Source: Ichthyophis bannanicus
Lineage: Eukaryota > Chordata > Amphibia > Gymnophiona > Ichthyophiidae
Assembly: GCA_033557465.1 (NCBI GenBank)
Contig: JAWIIG010000039.1
Span: forward strand, 2,542,001 to 2,606,000
Direction: 5' to 3'
DNA: 64,000 nt
Made by a program: the position numbers and the translations under genes. The number at the start of each line of letters is the position of its first letter. Position 1 is the first letter of the stretch. This document shows positions 9,268 through 20,333 of the stretch, in pieces. The notes under the pieces are model-generated. The model saw only the letters and a program-made list of their open reading frames with translations. It was not told the DNA's origin and did no database searches.

Positions 9268-10648
9268 ATAGAGCCCTGGAAGCACTTCTTACCGAGGGCA
9301 TCCAGGTTCTGGGCCTCCCGGCCGGGAGGCACCAAGGACTGCATCTTCTGACTCTTCAGACAATGCATGGCCGATTCAACAACCATGGAGTGGTGCGGTA
9401 ATTGTGCCTTTTGGAACCCGGGGCTCTTGCGGACTCGATAGATGGAATCGACCCGCTTGCTCAAAACCGGTGTTGAGGCCGGCGCCTCCCACATGCGGAA
9501 GAGCAACCGTTCCAGCATCAGAGGAACCGGTACAGTAAAGGCCTCCTTTGGGGGAGAGTCATACGGTAGGGCCTCAAGCTCCTCGACTCGAGGTTCCTCC
9601 TCGGGATCCGCGGGGAAGGCCAAGGCCTTAGCCATATCCCGCATGAAGTCCGAGAACTGGGTATCCTCCAGTGGGGACCGTCTCTGAGGCTCGGACTCCG
9701 GAGAGTCCGATGGGACACACAGAGTCCGAAAGGTGTCGGGTGACTCCTCATCCTCTGTTTCCCAGCCGGACCCCTCGGAGGAGGAATCAAGCGGCTCCGG
9801 TCGGGCAGGCACCGATGCCATCCGCCCTGACGCTGAGGGTACTGGCGTCGATGACCTCGGTCCCGAGCGGGAGGCCGAGGAGACCTTGGCTGAGGATCGA
9901 CTCGAGTGCATATGGACTTGAGGATCGGCTCGGCCTCCGGGGTTGACTTGGACGTCGATGTCCTGGTGGTCGGGGCAGATGCACCGGTGAGACCAGTGAT
10001 CAGTGCCCGCTGCTGTTCCATGAAAGCAGCCAAGCTGCACTCCAAGGCCGTCAACCTGAGGCCGAGCTCAGGAGACACAGCAGCCCACGACTCGGGCCCC
10101 GACGATGTCGGGCCTGACGTTGGCTCCCATGGAGCAGAGTCCATGAGGACTACAGTACTCACGTGACCTGGGGACACCATCTCCACATGAGGTTGCTCTG
10201 TAGGCCTCTCCGACTCCGAAGACCCAGGACTGCGCTCGGAGCTATTCGACTTGGCCCTCGAGAAGCCAAGTGCGTCCACCGACGCCGCCTTCTCGCGTTT
10301 TTTCTTCTTGTAATGCTCCCACGAGGGAGACCCCCTCTCAGAGGAGCCTCGGCGCTGTTCGGGGCCGGAGTCCAGAGATGTCGAGGCCTCTGACGAAGTC
10401 CGGGCCCGTCCGGAAGCAGAGTCAGAGAAGATTTTTTCCTTTGGGTGCTGCCGACTCAACGCCTTCGAGGACATTTTCCCACACGGGCCACAGATCATCG
10501 GGTCATGATCGGGTCCGAGGCACCGGAGGCAGCAGTCATGTGTGTCGGTGAATGACGTAAGTTTCTTACACCGATCACACTTTTTAAACCCGCTAGCAGT
10601 CATCAGGGGAAAAAGGGCCCCTGCGAGGTCAAAAGACAGGGCTGCCAT
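9268..10648 (-). pseudogene. DIRS-2 gag-like protein, N-terminal and central part
   Basis: The minus ORF from 10648 carries a Cys-rich module at residues about 22-55: CDRCKKL, then CCLRCLGPDHDP, then CGPCGKM. This is the Cys/His pattern at the start of DIRS gag-like proteins. A long Ser/Pro/Glu-rich linker follows. The frame then shifts near 9750-9700 into the frame containing FSDFMRDMAKALAF, LPHHSMVVESAMHCLKS and LDALGKKCFQGS, which aligns with DIRS-1 gag at 18500-18900. It probably packages element RNA. It is interrupted by the block at 7012-9267. Confidence 0.75.
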
Positions 10649-10911
10649 AGAAAATAGAAAGCTGGCGCGTTACGCTAGCCACTAAGGACAAAAACCGAAA
10701 AAAGAAGTCCGGGCTCGATACCGATGTATCGGGCCCAGGCGGGAAAGGGAAACCGGCGTCGAACCGAAGAAAACGGGTCCACGAAGAATGAAAATCAACT
10801 TTTTCCTCGGGTGAAAACGAAACACGTCCGTCAGGCTCCACGGAAAAAAGAAGACTGAGCAAGATGGCACCCTTGGGTGGGAAGGGGACCGCGCATGAAC
10901 GCTGCATTCCC

Positions 10912-11015
10912 AAAGGCTTTCTTTGAAAGCTGGGGAAATGCTCCGCACGGGGGCTTCGTCGGTGCCGACATCACCCATATATGAGGACTGACTTCCTGCT
11001 TGGTCCTGGAGAAAA
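10912..11015 (-). repeat. DIRS-2 terminal region (5' side)
   Basis: This about 100-bp stretch shares order and words with 20040-20145 at the DIRS-1 end, for example ccaaa.gctttct, a cgtcggt.ccga motif, acccatat.tga.gact and ttcctg.ttg.tcctggaga. Both immediately precede a change of sequence, so this is taken as the DIRS terminus. The partner repeat at the other end is not preserved. Confidence 0.6.
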
Positions 11016-11289
11016 GGCAAGTGCTCTTTTACAGTCCAAAGTATGAAGATTCCTTTCTGCATTTGAAGCATGAGGCCTTGGAGAAAATACAGGCAGGTAA
11101 ACGGCTTGGTTTAAATGAAAAGGTGAGACCACCTTTGGCATAAAGTGTGGATGAGTCCTAAGGTCTACCTTATCATGATGGAACCTCGTTTAAGGAGGAT
11201 CAGCCACTAATGCTTGCAACTCACTGATGAGACGTGCTGATGTGATTGCAATGAGAAAGACAACCTTCCAGGAAAGGAATTTCAAGAAG

Positions 11290-11294
11290 GTAGC
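11290..11294. repeat. Left target-site duplication of CR1-A copy 2 (gtagc)
   Basis: Five bases gtagc are repeated at 14055-14059. Removing the intervening CR1 and one copy restores the DIRS recombinase frame. Confidence 0.75.
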
Positions 11295-11436
11295 ATCCCT
11301 GTTGCCATGGAGGAGAGAGGTCACGTGACAGGAGAGCACCACCCTGGAGTGGCAGGAAGTGATCCTGTCCTCCAGGTGATGGAAAACCCTCTCGCACCGA
11401 AGAGGTTTCTCCAGGGCCATGTGCCCATGAGGGAAG

Positions 11437-11950
11437 GGTTAGGACAGCAGTTATAGTTGGTGATTCAATCATTAGGCATGTAAATAGCTGGGTGGCTGGT
11501 GGACGTGAGGATCACCTGGGAACATGCCTGCCTGGTGCAAAGGTAGCAGACCTCACGTGCCACCTAGATAAGTTCTTAGATAGTGCTGGGGAGATGTCTG
11601 CTGTCTTGGTACATGTCAGTACCAATGACATAGAAAAATGTGGTAGGGAGGTTCTGGAGGCTAAATTTAGGCTTTTAGGTAGGAAGTTGAAATCCAGAAC
11701 TTCCAGGGTAGCGTTCTCCGAAATGCTTCCTGTTCCACGCACAGGACCCAAAAGGCAGGAAGAGCTCCGGAGTCTCAATGCATGGATGAGACAATGGTGC
11801 AGAGATGAAGGTTTTGGATTTGCTAGGAACTGGGGAACATTCTGGGGAAAGAAGGGGCTCTTCCGAAGGGATGGGCTTCACCTTAAACGGGATGGAACCA
11901 GGCTGCTGGCATTAACCTTTAAAAAGGAGATAGAGCAGCTTTTAAACTAG
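11437..11950 (+). pseudogene. CR1-A ORF1, SGNH-hydrolase-like domain
   Basis: The plus frame shows the SGNH blocks in order: GDSIIRHVN (block I, catalytic Ser) at about 11460, VSTNDIEKCG (block III, here STND rather than GTND) at about 11620, and FRRDGLHLKRDG (block V, Asp-His) at about 11865. It ends at a stop at 11948-11950. Upstream of about 11380 the frame is closed, so the N-terminus (coiled coil/PHD-like region in other CR1 ORF1 proteins) is decayed or missing. The Gly-to-Ser change in block III could weaken an esterase activity. Confidence 0.8.
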
Positions 11951-11985
11951 ATATTAGGGGAAAGCCGACAGTCGCCCAAGAGCGG

Positions 11986-13880
11986 ATGGTTCGGAAGAAT
12001 GTATCTTTGAAGGATACTACCAAAAGCAGAGAGGTTCCACAAAAGAGTAAACTAGCCCAAATGCCCTCGAGTATGGAGCATTCAGAGCTTAAAGATCCCA
12101 AATTAGCCATGTCTAACAATAGCCAAATTAATATGAATAAAATACATTCTATAAAATGCTTGTATGCAAATGCCAGAAGTCTAAAAAATAAGATGGGAGA
12201 GTTAGAATATATAGCACTAAATGAAAGGTTAGATAAGATTGGAATATCAGAGACAAGGTGGAAGGAGGACAACCAGTAGGACACTGATACCTGGGTACAA
12301 ACTATATCGTAATGATAGAGCTGATCAAATTGGTGGAGGGGTTGCTCTCTATGTTAGAGAGGGCATTGAGTCAGAAAGGATTAAAGTTTTGCAGGAAACA
12401 AAATCTGCTGTAGAATCTATATGGATTGAAATTCCATGTAAAAGGGGGAAGGCGATGGCAGTGGGGGTGTACTATCGACCGCCTGGCCAGAATGACTAAA
12501 TGGATGATGAAATGTTCAAAGAAATCAAGGAAGCCAACAAAAGTTACAGCGCAATAATAATAATGGGTGATTTCAACTACCCCGGTATCGACTGGGTCAG
12601 TGTCACGTCAGGACATGCTAGGGAGATAAAGTTCCTAGATTAAATAAATGACTGCTTCTTGGAGCAGCTGGTTCATGAACCGACTAGAGGGGAAGCCATA
12701 TTAGACCTAGTCCTTAGTGGAACACAAGATCTAGTGCAAGAGATAAGGTTGTTGGAGCCACTTGGCAATAGTGATCATAGCATGATCGCCTTTGATTTAA
12801 TTAGTGGAGGAGGGATAGTAAGGAAATCCACAGTACTACCTTTTAATTTTTGAAAGGGAGACTATGATAAAATGAGGAAAACAGTTAAGAAAACACTAAA
12901 AGGAGCAGTTGCAAAGGTTAAAGACGTACATCAGGCTTGGCTTTTGTTGAAAAATACTATCTTGGAAGCCCAGACCAGCTGTATTCCATGCTTTAAGAAA
13001 AGTGGAAGTCCAAAAAACTGCCAGCATGGTTTAAAGGTGAGGTCAGAGAGGCTGTTGCCAAAAAAGCATCTTTCAGGAAATGGAAAGAGCCAAACGACGA
13101 AACCTGGAAACAGCACAAGCACTGGCAAGTCAAAGGCAAGGCATTGATAAGGCAGGCAAAGGGAGAATTTGAGAAGAAGCTAGCTGCGGAAGCAAAAACA
13201 CGAAGTAAAGACCTTTTCAAGTACATTCGTAGCAAAAAACTTGTGAGAGAGTCAGTTGGTCCATTTGATGATAAAGGGGTTAAAGGAGCACTAAGAGGCG
13301 ACAAGGCGATAGCGGAGAGACTGAATGAATTCTTTGCTTCGGTCTTTACTGAGGAAGATGTAGGGATGTTACCCATAACTGAAGTGGTATTTAAAGGTGC
13401 GGAAGAATTGAAGGAAATATCGATACATCGGGAAGATGTATTACACCTATTAGATAAACTGAAGAGAAGCAAATCACCTGGGCCGGATGGTATACATCCA
13501 AGGGTGTTGAAAGAACAGAAATATGAGATTGCAGACCTGCTATTAGTAATCTGTGAACTATCATTAAAATCATCTCTAATACCTGAAGATTGGAGGATCG
13601 CCAATGTAACAGCAACTTTTAAAAAGGGTTCCAGGGGTGATCCGGGAAACTACAGACTGGTGAGCCTGACGTCAGTACCGGGAAAAATGGTAGAAACCAT
13701 CAAAGAATAAAATTACTCAGCATGTAGATAGTCACGACCTAATAAAAGAAAACATTTTTTCACTCAATGTGTAATCAAACTCTGGAATTTGTTACCGGAG
13801 GATGTAGTAAAGGCTGTTAGTGTAGCTGGGTTTAAAAAAGGTTTGGACAAGTTCCTGGAGGAAAGGTCCATAAACTATTA
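11986..13880 (+). pseudogene. CR1-A ORF2 (endonuclease plus partial RT), heavily damaged
   Basis: It starts at the ATG at 11986 with CLYANARSLKNKMGELE, then GISETRWKED, GGGVALYVREGIES (12330), VYYRPPGQND (12465), GDFNYPGIDW (12566), NSDHSM (12768) and the RT start SPGPDGIHPRVLKE (13477). NYRLVSLTSVPGKMVE follows at 13650. Stops lie at about 12280, 12498, 12640 and 12851, and frameshifts near 12280 and 13010-13140. After the deletion near 13756 only the C-terminal tail remains (QCVIKLWNLLPEDVVKAV then GFKKGLDKFLEERSINYY, stop at about 13880). No catalytic YLDF or FADD motif remains. Confidence 0.88.
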
Positions 13881-14054
13881 TTAAGAAGGGACCCAGGATA
13901 TCAATGCTTGAACCAATACAAGCATTGTGGAACCTGTGTCCCTTGGGGAAACTGCTAGGTACATATGACCTAGATTGGCCACTGTTGGAAACAGAATACA
14001 GGGCTTGATGGACCTTGGTCTGACCCAGTATGGCATATCTTATGTTCTTATGTT

Positions 14055-14059
14055 GTAGC
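14055..14059. repeat. Right target-site duplication of CR1-A copy 2
   Basis: Second gtagc, directly after the CR1 tail. DIRS recombinase coding resumes at once on the minus strand. Confidence 0.75.
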
Positions 14060-14473
14060 TAATGGTTCAAAAGGCGGCTTCATGAGCTGCCCAAGAACCA
14101 GATTTAGGTCCCATGCCACCGGTGGTGGCCTAATGGGAGTCTTAGTTAGAAGAAGGCCCCTCATAAATCTTGCTATGAGAGGATGAGAGGAAATATGTTG
14201 ACCATTTAAAGGCTTGAAAGAAGCTGAAATAGCACATAAATGGACCCTTACTGAGTTAGTCTTAAGCCCTGCATTAGATAAATGAAGGAGATACTCGAGT
14301 AATGATTCCAGAGATATCGCAAGGGGGTCAAGACCCTTCTGCGAACACCATAAGGAAAACCTTTTCCACTTGAAAGCATAAGAGCGTCTTGTGGAAGTTT
14401 TCCTGGAAGCATAAAGGATATCCTTTACTTGTTGAGAAAGGTTAAGACCATGAAGGTTGTAAACGGGGGCGCT

Positions 14474-16005
14474 GGGTGAGAATGTCCACAGTCTTGGCAA
14501 AGGCAAATACTATTATGACTTGCAAAGGATTGTGGGAAATGTAGTCCATTCATACCAGAATCAGCCATTCACAAAATAATGAGTTGTGTTGCTCGAGTGT
14601 AAGCAAAGAAAATATATTTTATTTATGGGGTTATTTCTCCCACACAGATTTACTTGGTAGCACAAAAGGACATCTTGTTTCAGTATTGTACTTAGAAAAA
14701 ACAAATCATGATCAACAACTGAACTTCTTAAGCAATCAAACAATAAAGACCTTGATGGGGAACAGAAAGATCTTTCTGAGGGCTCCTGCTAATACCTTTT
14801 AGCAGTGCTCCAAAAACAAAACAAAACCCAAAAAGTAACCAAAAACTGTTCTTTTGCAAGGATAACTTCCTTCTATTTCCACACACACACAGAAGTTTCC
14901 TTTCAGAGCACACGTGCAATTATGCAAGGCTTAATTGCCAACAATTAACCAGCTGCAAACCTCTTGGCTGGTTTACTTTCTATACGTGGCTCAAATCCTA
15001 CTCTAAAGCTTTCTTGTAAACTTTTCTGGGTAGATAAAAGAACAAGTTATATTTCTTTTTGATGGTTGTTGTATTTGTGAAAGTATTTTACCACAGCAGC
15101 TTATTTAGAGAGCAATCCATGTATTCATTCTGATCATTTAAAATATCTCCTTCTTCTTCAACTATCATAGAATCAATATCATGGTCTGGCTCAGAGGAAT
15201 TTCTTAATAGAGCACTCTCAGGACAATACTTGTTTCCCTGCTGTCTTCCAAGTGAAGAGCTAGGGCATAGATCAGTGTTCATACCTGAGCCTTCCTTTGT
15301 TGTTAGGTTTCCTCTCCAGATATCCTGGCCAATAAGTAGTCCAGCTTTTATGTCCAGCCTTCCAATCAAGATCCCTGGACACTGGGTCTCTTTTCACATA
15401 CCTTCTTGCACTGGTCTTAGGGCCCCTTCCAAATGCAGCCGTCCCCTTTACAGGTGCTGTCCAGGGATTCCTGGCTCTGTAACCCCACTCATCTGGCTTC
15501 CTCCAGTCCAATGGAGTATGCTTGCCTCTGGAATGACTCCCAACACACGTACTGCTATGGGCTCCTTCTTTAGACCTCCAAGATGTTTTTCTCTTCTTTC
15601 TTCCACGTTGTGGCTGCTGCTGCTTCTTGCTCTCTCTGTCCTCGAGCTCTGGATTCCTCCTCTCCTTCTCCAGCTCCAACTGATTCTGTGTAGAATCAGT
15701 TTTACTTTTAACTTGCTTAGAGGGATACTCCACCCTAGCACAGCTCAGCTGTGCTGAATCAAGCCCTGCCCTTGGAGATGAGTGATTGGGGATTACCTCA
15801 CAGCTCTCCTGATTGAACACACGTTTCCCCACTTCAGCTCTTCTAGTGGCTGTTTGAAACCTGGTGCATTCTGGGACTGGTAGTCTTTTATGAAAACATT
15901 CTGTTTTATTATTTCTACCAGCAAAGACAGGTTGCTTGTTCAGAGCCAATTCACCTCTATTATAGCTCCTTCCTGAACTATGATAAGCTTCCTTATCACA
16001 AGGTC
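14474..16005 (-). mobile_element. LTR-like element with internal ORF, copy 1 (about 1.53 kb)
   Basis: It is homologous over its whole length to 23222-24744 and to nothing else in the window. On the minus strand it begins TGTGATAAGGAAGCTTATCA and ends CTCACCCA, giving TG...CA termini. The order is: about 55-nt leader, long ORF (15949-15088), AT-rich 3' part, AATAAA signal (complement at 14618-14623) and a last segment of about 145 nt. This is the layout of a solo LTR with an ORF in U3. It lies between the DIRS-1 RNase H region and recombinase. I found no clear target-site duplication. Confidence 0.65.
15088..15949 (-). pseudogene. Conserved unknown ORF of the LTR-like element, copy 1 (one frameshift)
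   Basis: The minus ORF 15949-15272 is followed, after a shift of frame near 15300, by 15369-15088. Together they match the intact 288-codon ORF of copy 2 from start to stop. Shared words are RLPVPECTRF near the N-terminus, ARRYVKRDPVSRDLDWKAGH in the centre and a C-terminal YMDCSLNKLLW (SKLLW in copy 2). In the low-conservation centre (about 15600-15660) the copies differ by in-frame length changes. The protein is basic and Lys/Arg/Gln rich, with no signal peptide or membrane segment. Function unknown. Confidence 0.6.
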
Positions 16006-17705
16006 TAGGCTCTCAGCAACCAGGCCCTGAGATGCAGAGTGGGGATCGGGATGCCACAACATCCCGTCCTCCTGAGACAGGAAATCTGGAGCAGATCCTA
16101 ACTCCAGAGATGGAGCTTGAGAGAGATGTAGGAGCAGAGGGTACCACATCTGCCGTGGCCAATGTGGAGCTATGAGAATCATTTGGCCTCTGTCTCTCTG
16201 AAGCTTGAATAAGCTTTTTGGGAATTAGGGGAATGGGTGTAAAGGCATATAGGAAGTCCTGACCCCAATGGAGGAGGAAAGCATCCCTGGCCTGAGAGCC
16301 CTGAGCCGGAATTTTGGAACAGAACCGGGGAAGTATGGCATTCAGTGGACTAGCAAAGAGGTCTATGTCCAGAGTTCCCCAAATCTGAAAAACATTGGCT
16401 ACCTGGGTCTGCACGGAGAGACCATTCATGTGGAAGCAGAACTCGACTGAGTCTGTCTGCCCAAGAATTTTGAATGCCTGGCAGATACACCGCAAGGAGA
16501 TGAATCTGATGCTCTCTGGCGAGGGCCCGTAGTCACAAAGCTTCGTTGCAAAGTGACAGAGAGCCTGTTCCTCCCTGCTTGTTCAGATAGAACATAGCTA
16601 CTTGATTGTCCGTCTGAATTAGGACTGTCTTGTAGCTCAGCTGGGTGTGGAACACTCGAAAAGCAAGGAAGATTGCTCCGAGTTCCAAGAGATTGATATG
16701 TAGATGGGTCTCCTGTGGAGTCCAGGTGCCTTGGGTAGAGAGATCTTGCAGGTGAGCTCCCCAACCCACTTGTGAGGCATCTGTTAGAGTGACCTGGGGT
16801 GGGGGCTGTTGGAAAGGGGACCCCACCAACAGGTTTCGGGTTGACTGCCACCACTGTAGGGACAAAATAAGGTGACTTGTGTTTGCTATTTTGTCTGATA
16901 GGCAGCCTGATGCCTGAGTCCACTGAGTGGATAGAGTCCATTGGGCTGCTCTCATATGGAGGCGAGCATAGGGAACCACATGCACGGTAGATGCCATGTG
17001 GCCTAGTAATTTCCTGAGCAGTGAGATGAGTTTTTAACACTGCTTGGGAAGCTAACTGCACAATGCAAAAGCAGTGGGGCTGTGGAAGATAGGCCCTTGC
17101 TTTCCTGGTAATTCAGCATAGCTCCTATAAACTCTAGAGACTGAGTGGGAGTTAGGTTGGATTTTGGGATGTTTATGACCAGGCCCAAATACTGAAGGAT
17201 ACGCATTGTGCAAGATTGAGAAATTCTGGCCTCTGACTCTGATGGGGCTCGAATGAGCCAGTCGTCTAAGTAAGGGAAGAAGAATATTTCTAGAGTGCGA
17301 AGAAATGCTGCCACCACAGCCATGCATTTCGCAAACACCCTTGGTGCTGAGGCCAGGCCAAAAGGAAGAACCCTGTACTGGTAGTACTTCCCCTGAAATA
17401 GAAACTAAAGGAATCTTCGGTGAGTTGGATGGATGAGAACATGAGTGTATGCATCCTTGAGATCTAGAGAACAAAGCCAATCCTGACTCTGAAGGTATGG
17501 CAGAAGAGTTCCCAGAGAAATCATCTTGAATTTCTCTTTGAACAGGAATTTGTTCAATTCTCTGAGGTCTAAAATGGATCTGTGTCCTCCTGTTTTCTTT
17601 GGAATAAGGAAATAGGGGGAGTAAAACCCTGTACCCTGTTGAGAAATGGGTATGTCTTCTATTGCCCCGTGGGCAAGAAGTAAACTGACCTCTTGACCCA
17701 ACTGT
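16006..17705 (-). pseudogene. DIRS-1 RT, RNase H and C-terminal region
   Basis: Reading leftwards. RT: GAIEDIPISQQGTGFYSPYF (17660), GGHRSILDLRELNKFL (17570), CSLDLKDAYTHVLIHP (17450), LPFGLASAPRVFAK (17340) and the catalytic FPYLDDWLI (17255). RNase H: VTLTDASQVGWGAHL (16770), INLLELGAIFLAFR (16680) and IQTDNQVAMFYLNKQGG (16600). A third region carries IDLFASPLNAILPRFCSK (16355), DAFLLHWGQDFLYAF (16270) and IAPHWPRQMWYP (16160), conserved in DIRS pol and often called methyltransferase-like. A stop lies at about 17405 and frames change near 17005 and 16500, so the element is inactive. These enzymes would copy DIRS RNA. Confidence 0.85.
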
Positions 17706-17963
17706 CGAGTGAAGTCTGAGAATTGAACCGTCTTACAACTGTAGGAGGGGGCATGTTGAGGAAATGAAGCTTGTACCCTATCTTACAATGGAAAGAGTCC
17801 ATTCTTCTGCTGTTATCTGCCCCCATCTGTGGACAAAATTACACAACCTTCCTGGAATGGTGGAAGGCTCTGGCCCGTTGAGGGCCAGGCAGGCCAATTT
17901 CTCTAGATGGGAGTCAAAGCCCCTGTGGAGGCTGAGTCTGCTGGGCCAGCTGAGGCTTAGCAG

Positions 17964-19712
17964 TCATTGTTTTCCTTTGTTTTGGTGGCTGCTGTCCCTT
18001 TCAGGTAGACTGACCTGCAGAATGCACCTGCTGGGTATAGGAGGGGTAAAACCTCTTCTTTTTAGTGAAGAATGGTTTCCTGTAGGATTTTCTCCTTGCA
18101 GGATCAGCTGTAGCCTTGGATAGTCTATGATAGTGGTGTCAACAGCATCCAGCTCATTAGCTTTCTCTTGCCAATTTTTGCCAAAGAGATTTTCTCCTGT
18201 GCAAGGGATATTCCCCAGTTTGTCCTGTACCCAGAGTTCTAAGTCAGATGCCTGGAGCCAGGCAATCCTACGAGCACCTATGGCAATGGCAGATGTTCTG
18301 CTTTTGCACTCAAAGCAGTCAAAAGCTGCACGATTAACAAAACATGGAAACATCCTGGGCATGTTTGACAAGTGTAAGATAATCTTGCCTTTATCATCAG
18401 GAAGGAGAGGGCTCATAAGCTCTAGATCTCCTGTAACCTCCTTAAGGAACATTTCCATATATAGAATATAGAAACTAATCCTGGCAGAAAGCATGGAAGC
18501 TTGGAAAGTTCGACGTCCAAAGGCATCAAGAGTTCTACATTCACGTCCTGGAGGATTAGAGGCATGCCTCTTTGCACTCTTGATCCTTCTCATAGCTGAT
18601 TCCACCACCATGGAGTGGTGTGGTAACTGCGTTTTTTGAAATCCAGGACAAGAAGGTACTCGATACATGGTATCAAGCCTATGAGAATGAGGAGAGGTGG
18701 TAAGAGGTGTTTCCCACATTCTTAACATGAGATCATGCAAGATCTCATGAATAGGCAAAGTAGCTGCCTCCTTGGGAGCTTTAGGATATTGTAAAATCTC
18801 CAACTCCTTTGCTCTGGGCTCTGTTTCAGGAGCCACTGTGATGGAAAGACCTCTAGCCACCTCCCGGATGAAATCCTGAAAGGATATGTCCTCTGGAGGA
18901 GACATCCTACGTTTAGGAGAAGGCGGCTCCTCAGAGAGAAGTACTCCGGTACCGACAGAACTGTCAGAGTCCTCAGACTCATCGGAGGATTCAAAATATC
19001 TCCTGTCCAGTTAATCCTGCAAAGCACGATACCGGTACCGATCGAAGTCGGTACCGGAGGGGTCTGGTACCGGCCTGTCGATACCAGAGGAAATAGCATG
19101 ACTCTGTGTCGGTAACACACTCGCCGATGTCGATGCTGTTGGTACAGGTACCGATACAGGTTGAACTGTCTGAAGCGGTCCCGAAGGCACCGATGCCGCA
19201 AGGAGAGCCGCCAGACTGCGTTCAATAGCCAAGAATCTCTGGTCTATCGACGCTGCCGATGCCTGGGTATCGGTACCGGACGAAGCGGCCAGTACCCCAG
19301 AGCATGGCACCAGTAGTTCTGCTGAGATTGAGGCCTCAAGAACATCCTGGAGCCCCGATAGTGCTTTGGAAGCCGAAGCCTCCCGCCGGGGCAATTTTGC
19401 CGGTACAAGTCCCTCAAGGGTAATGCCAGAGGCATCTCGATGCTTGGAAGGAGATCTACCCTTTGAGGACCGGCCAGATTTATGTTTAGTTACCTGAGAT
19501 CCATGGGAGGAAGACAAAGCCCTGGAAGGCGTCGATGCCACAGAGGCTGCATTGGAGGGAAAAAGGGTGTTAAGCTTAGCAGCTTGGTTTTGCCGACTCC
19601 TCTTCGACATCATTCCACAGGCAACATACTCCGAGATGGAGTGGTCAGGACCTAAACATTTGAGGCACCACTCGTGTTGGTGACAGAGATGGTACCGCCA
19701 CACTTGGAACAC
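17964..19712 (-). pseudogene. DIRS-1 gag-like protein, two frames
   Basis: The N-terminal frame (19712-19011) has CLKCLGPDHSISEYVACGMM at residues about 16-36, a Cys/His module shared with DIRS-2. A Ser-rich low-complexity linker full of ggtaccga-like repeats follows. The frame stops at about 19011, and the second frame (18905-17964) carries ISFQDFIREVARGL, LPHHSMVVESAMRRIKS, RISFYILYMEMFLKEV and TGENLFGKNW. Between gag and RT, at 17706-17960, no clear coding remains. The product would be the structural protein of DIRS particles. At least one frameshift and one stop make it inactive. Confidence 0.8.
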
Positions 19713-20039
19713 TTTTTAAAGCCTGAAGCGGGTTTTTCCATTGTTGAGGAAAAATTGGGCCTAGTGCTCAAAATGGCGCGTGACACCCGAAAAAAAAAAA
19801 AGGCTGGAAACTCCAGAAAAAAAGATTACAATTTTTTTTTTTTTTTTTTAGAAGAAAGAACGAACTGGCAGTACCGGTATAGCATCCAGGGAAGGCAGAC
19901 ACTACCAAAAAAGAATAAAAAAATGGGATAATTTCTGCGGTGACAGGAAAAACTACCTGCTGGTTCCGCAGAAAACGAAGAACTGGAGAAAGGCAATTGG
20001 GAAAGGCGGGAAGGCAGCACGCAGGTGCTGTGGGATGCT

Positions 20040-20145
20040 CCCAAAAGCTTTCTAATTGGACGCTGGGGAGCATTCCCTCGCAGGCTCCGTCGGTACCGAT
20101 GATACCCATATGTGAAGACTACATTCCTGTTTGTTCCTGGAGATT
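20040..20145 (-). repeat. DIRS-1 terminal region (5' side)
   Basis: It matches 10912-11015 in layout, including acccatatgtgaagact and ttcctgtttgttcctggaga. Immediately right of it LINE-A sequence starts. DIRS termini are normally inverted repeats; the partner is not preserved here. Confidence 0.6.
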
Positions 20146-20333
20146 ATAAAAATCTTATAAATGAGCGTAGACAGCAACACTGTACCAACCTAATCATGAA
20201 ATCTACTAATAGACAAAGAAAACTCTTCAGCATTGTCCAAAAGCTCATCAAGGATGACACGCCAACAAAGTACCCACCATCTTGACCCACAAAAATATGC
20301 AGACTACCTGAAGTAAAAAAATTCCAACCAAAC

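Larger units (their letters stand above)
6133..11015 (-). mobile_element. DIRS-2 element (minus): 5' terminus, gag and start of RT
   Basis: A DIRS-type tyrosine-recombinase retroelement reads leftwards. It starts with a terminal sequence at about 10912-11015, whose layout matches that at 20040-20145 in DIRS-1. Gag-like ORFs follow at 10648-9270 and 7011-6640, then the start of RT at 6344-6133. It is split by a 2.26-kb block at 7012-9267 and truncated at 6132 by CR1-A. RNase H and recombinase are missing. Confidence 0.8.
11295..14054 (+). mobile_element. CR1-A LINE copy 2, internally deleted
   Basis: This plus-strand CR1 contains ORF1 (SGNH), the ORF2 endonuclease and RT fingers, then an internal deletion at about 13756, the ORF2 C-terminus and the 3' UTR. 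It ends in the CR1-type 8-bp tail cttatgttcttatgtt at about 14038-14053. It is flanked by gtagc. The deletion removes the RT palm and thumb relative to the copies at 41034-42795 and 38958-39815. Confidence 0.9.
11016..14473 (-). pseudogene. DIRS-1 tyrosine recombinase, split by CR1-A
   Basis: The N-terminal core-binding domain is at 14473-14060 (TSTRRSYAFKWKRF near 14390, then LSNAGLKTNSVRVHL). The catalytic domain resumes at 11289 with FLKFLSWKVVFLIAITSAR then LISELQAL, where the Arg of the ITSAR motif is the expected catalytic Arg I. Removing the CR1 (11295-14054) and one copy of gtagc makes the frame continuous: EPLA is followed by TFLKFLSW. Further left the frame decays and stops in LDCKRALAF-like sequence at about 11040, so the catalytic HxxR and Tyr motifs are missing. 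The protein would integrate DIRS circles. Confidence 0.8.
11016..20145 (-). mobile_element. DIRS-1 element (minus), two later insertions inside
   Basis: A near complete but decayed DIRS-type element reads leftwards: terminus (20145-20040), gag (19712-17964), RT (17701-17003), RNase H (16997-16533), a conserved methyltransferase-like/RNase H C-terminal region (16500-16006) and tyrosine recombinase (14473-14060 plus 11289-11016). CR1-A (11295-14054) splits the recombinase, and an LTR-like ORF element (14474-16005) sits before it. The 3' end is lost at 11015 where the DIRS-2 terminus begins. DIRS elements integrate as circles through the recombinase and normally leave no target duplication. Confidence 0.85.

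Noticed and set aside
14474..16005. Five-base target duplication at the LTR-like element
   Set aside because: The flanks (gcgc on the left, aggtc on the right) do not match; the same is true at 23222-24744, so none is claimed.
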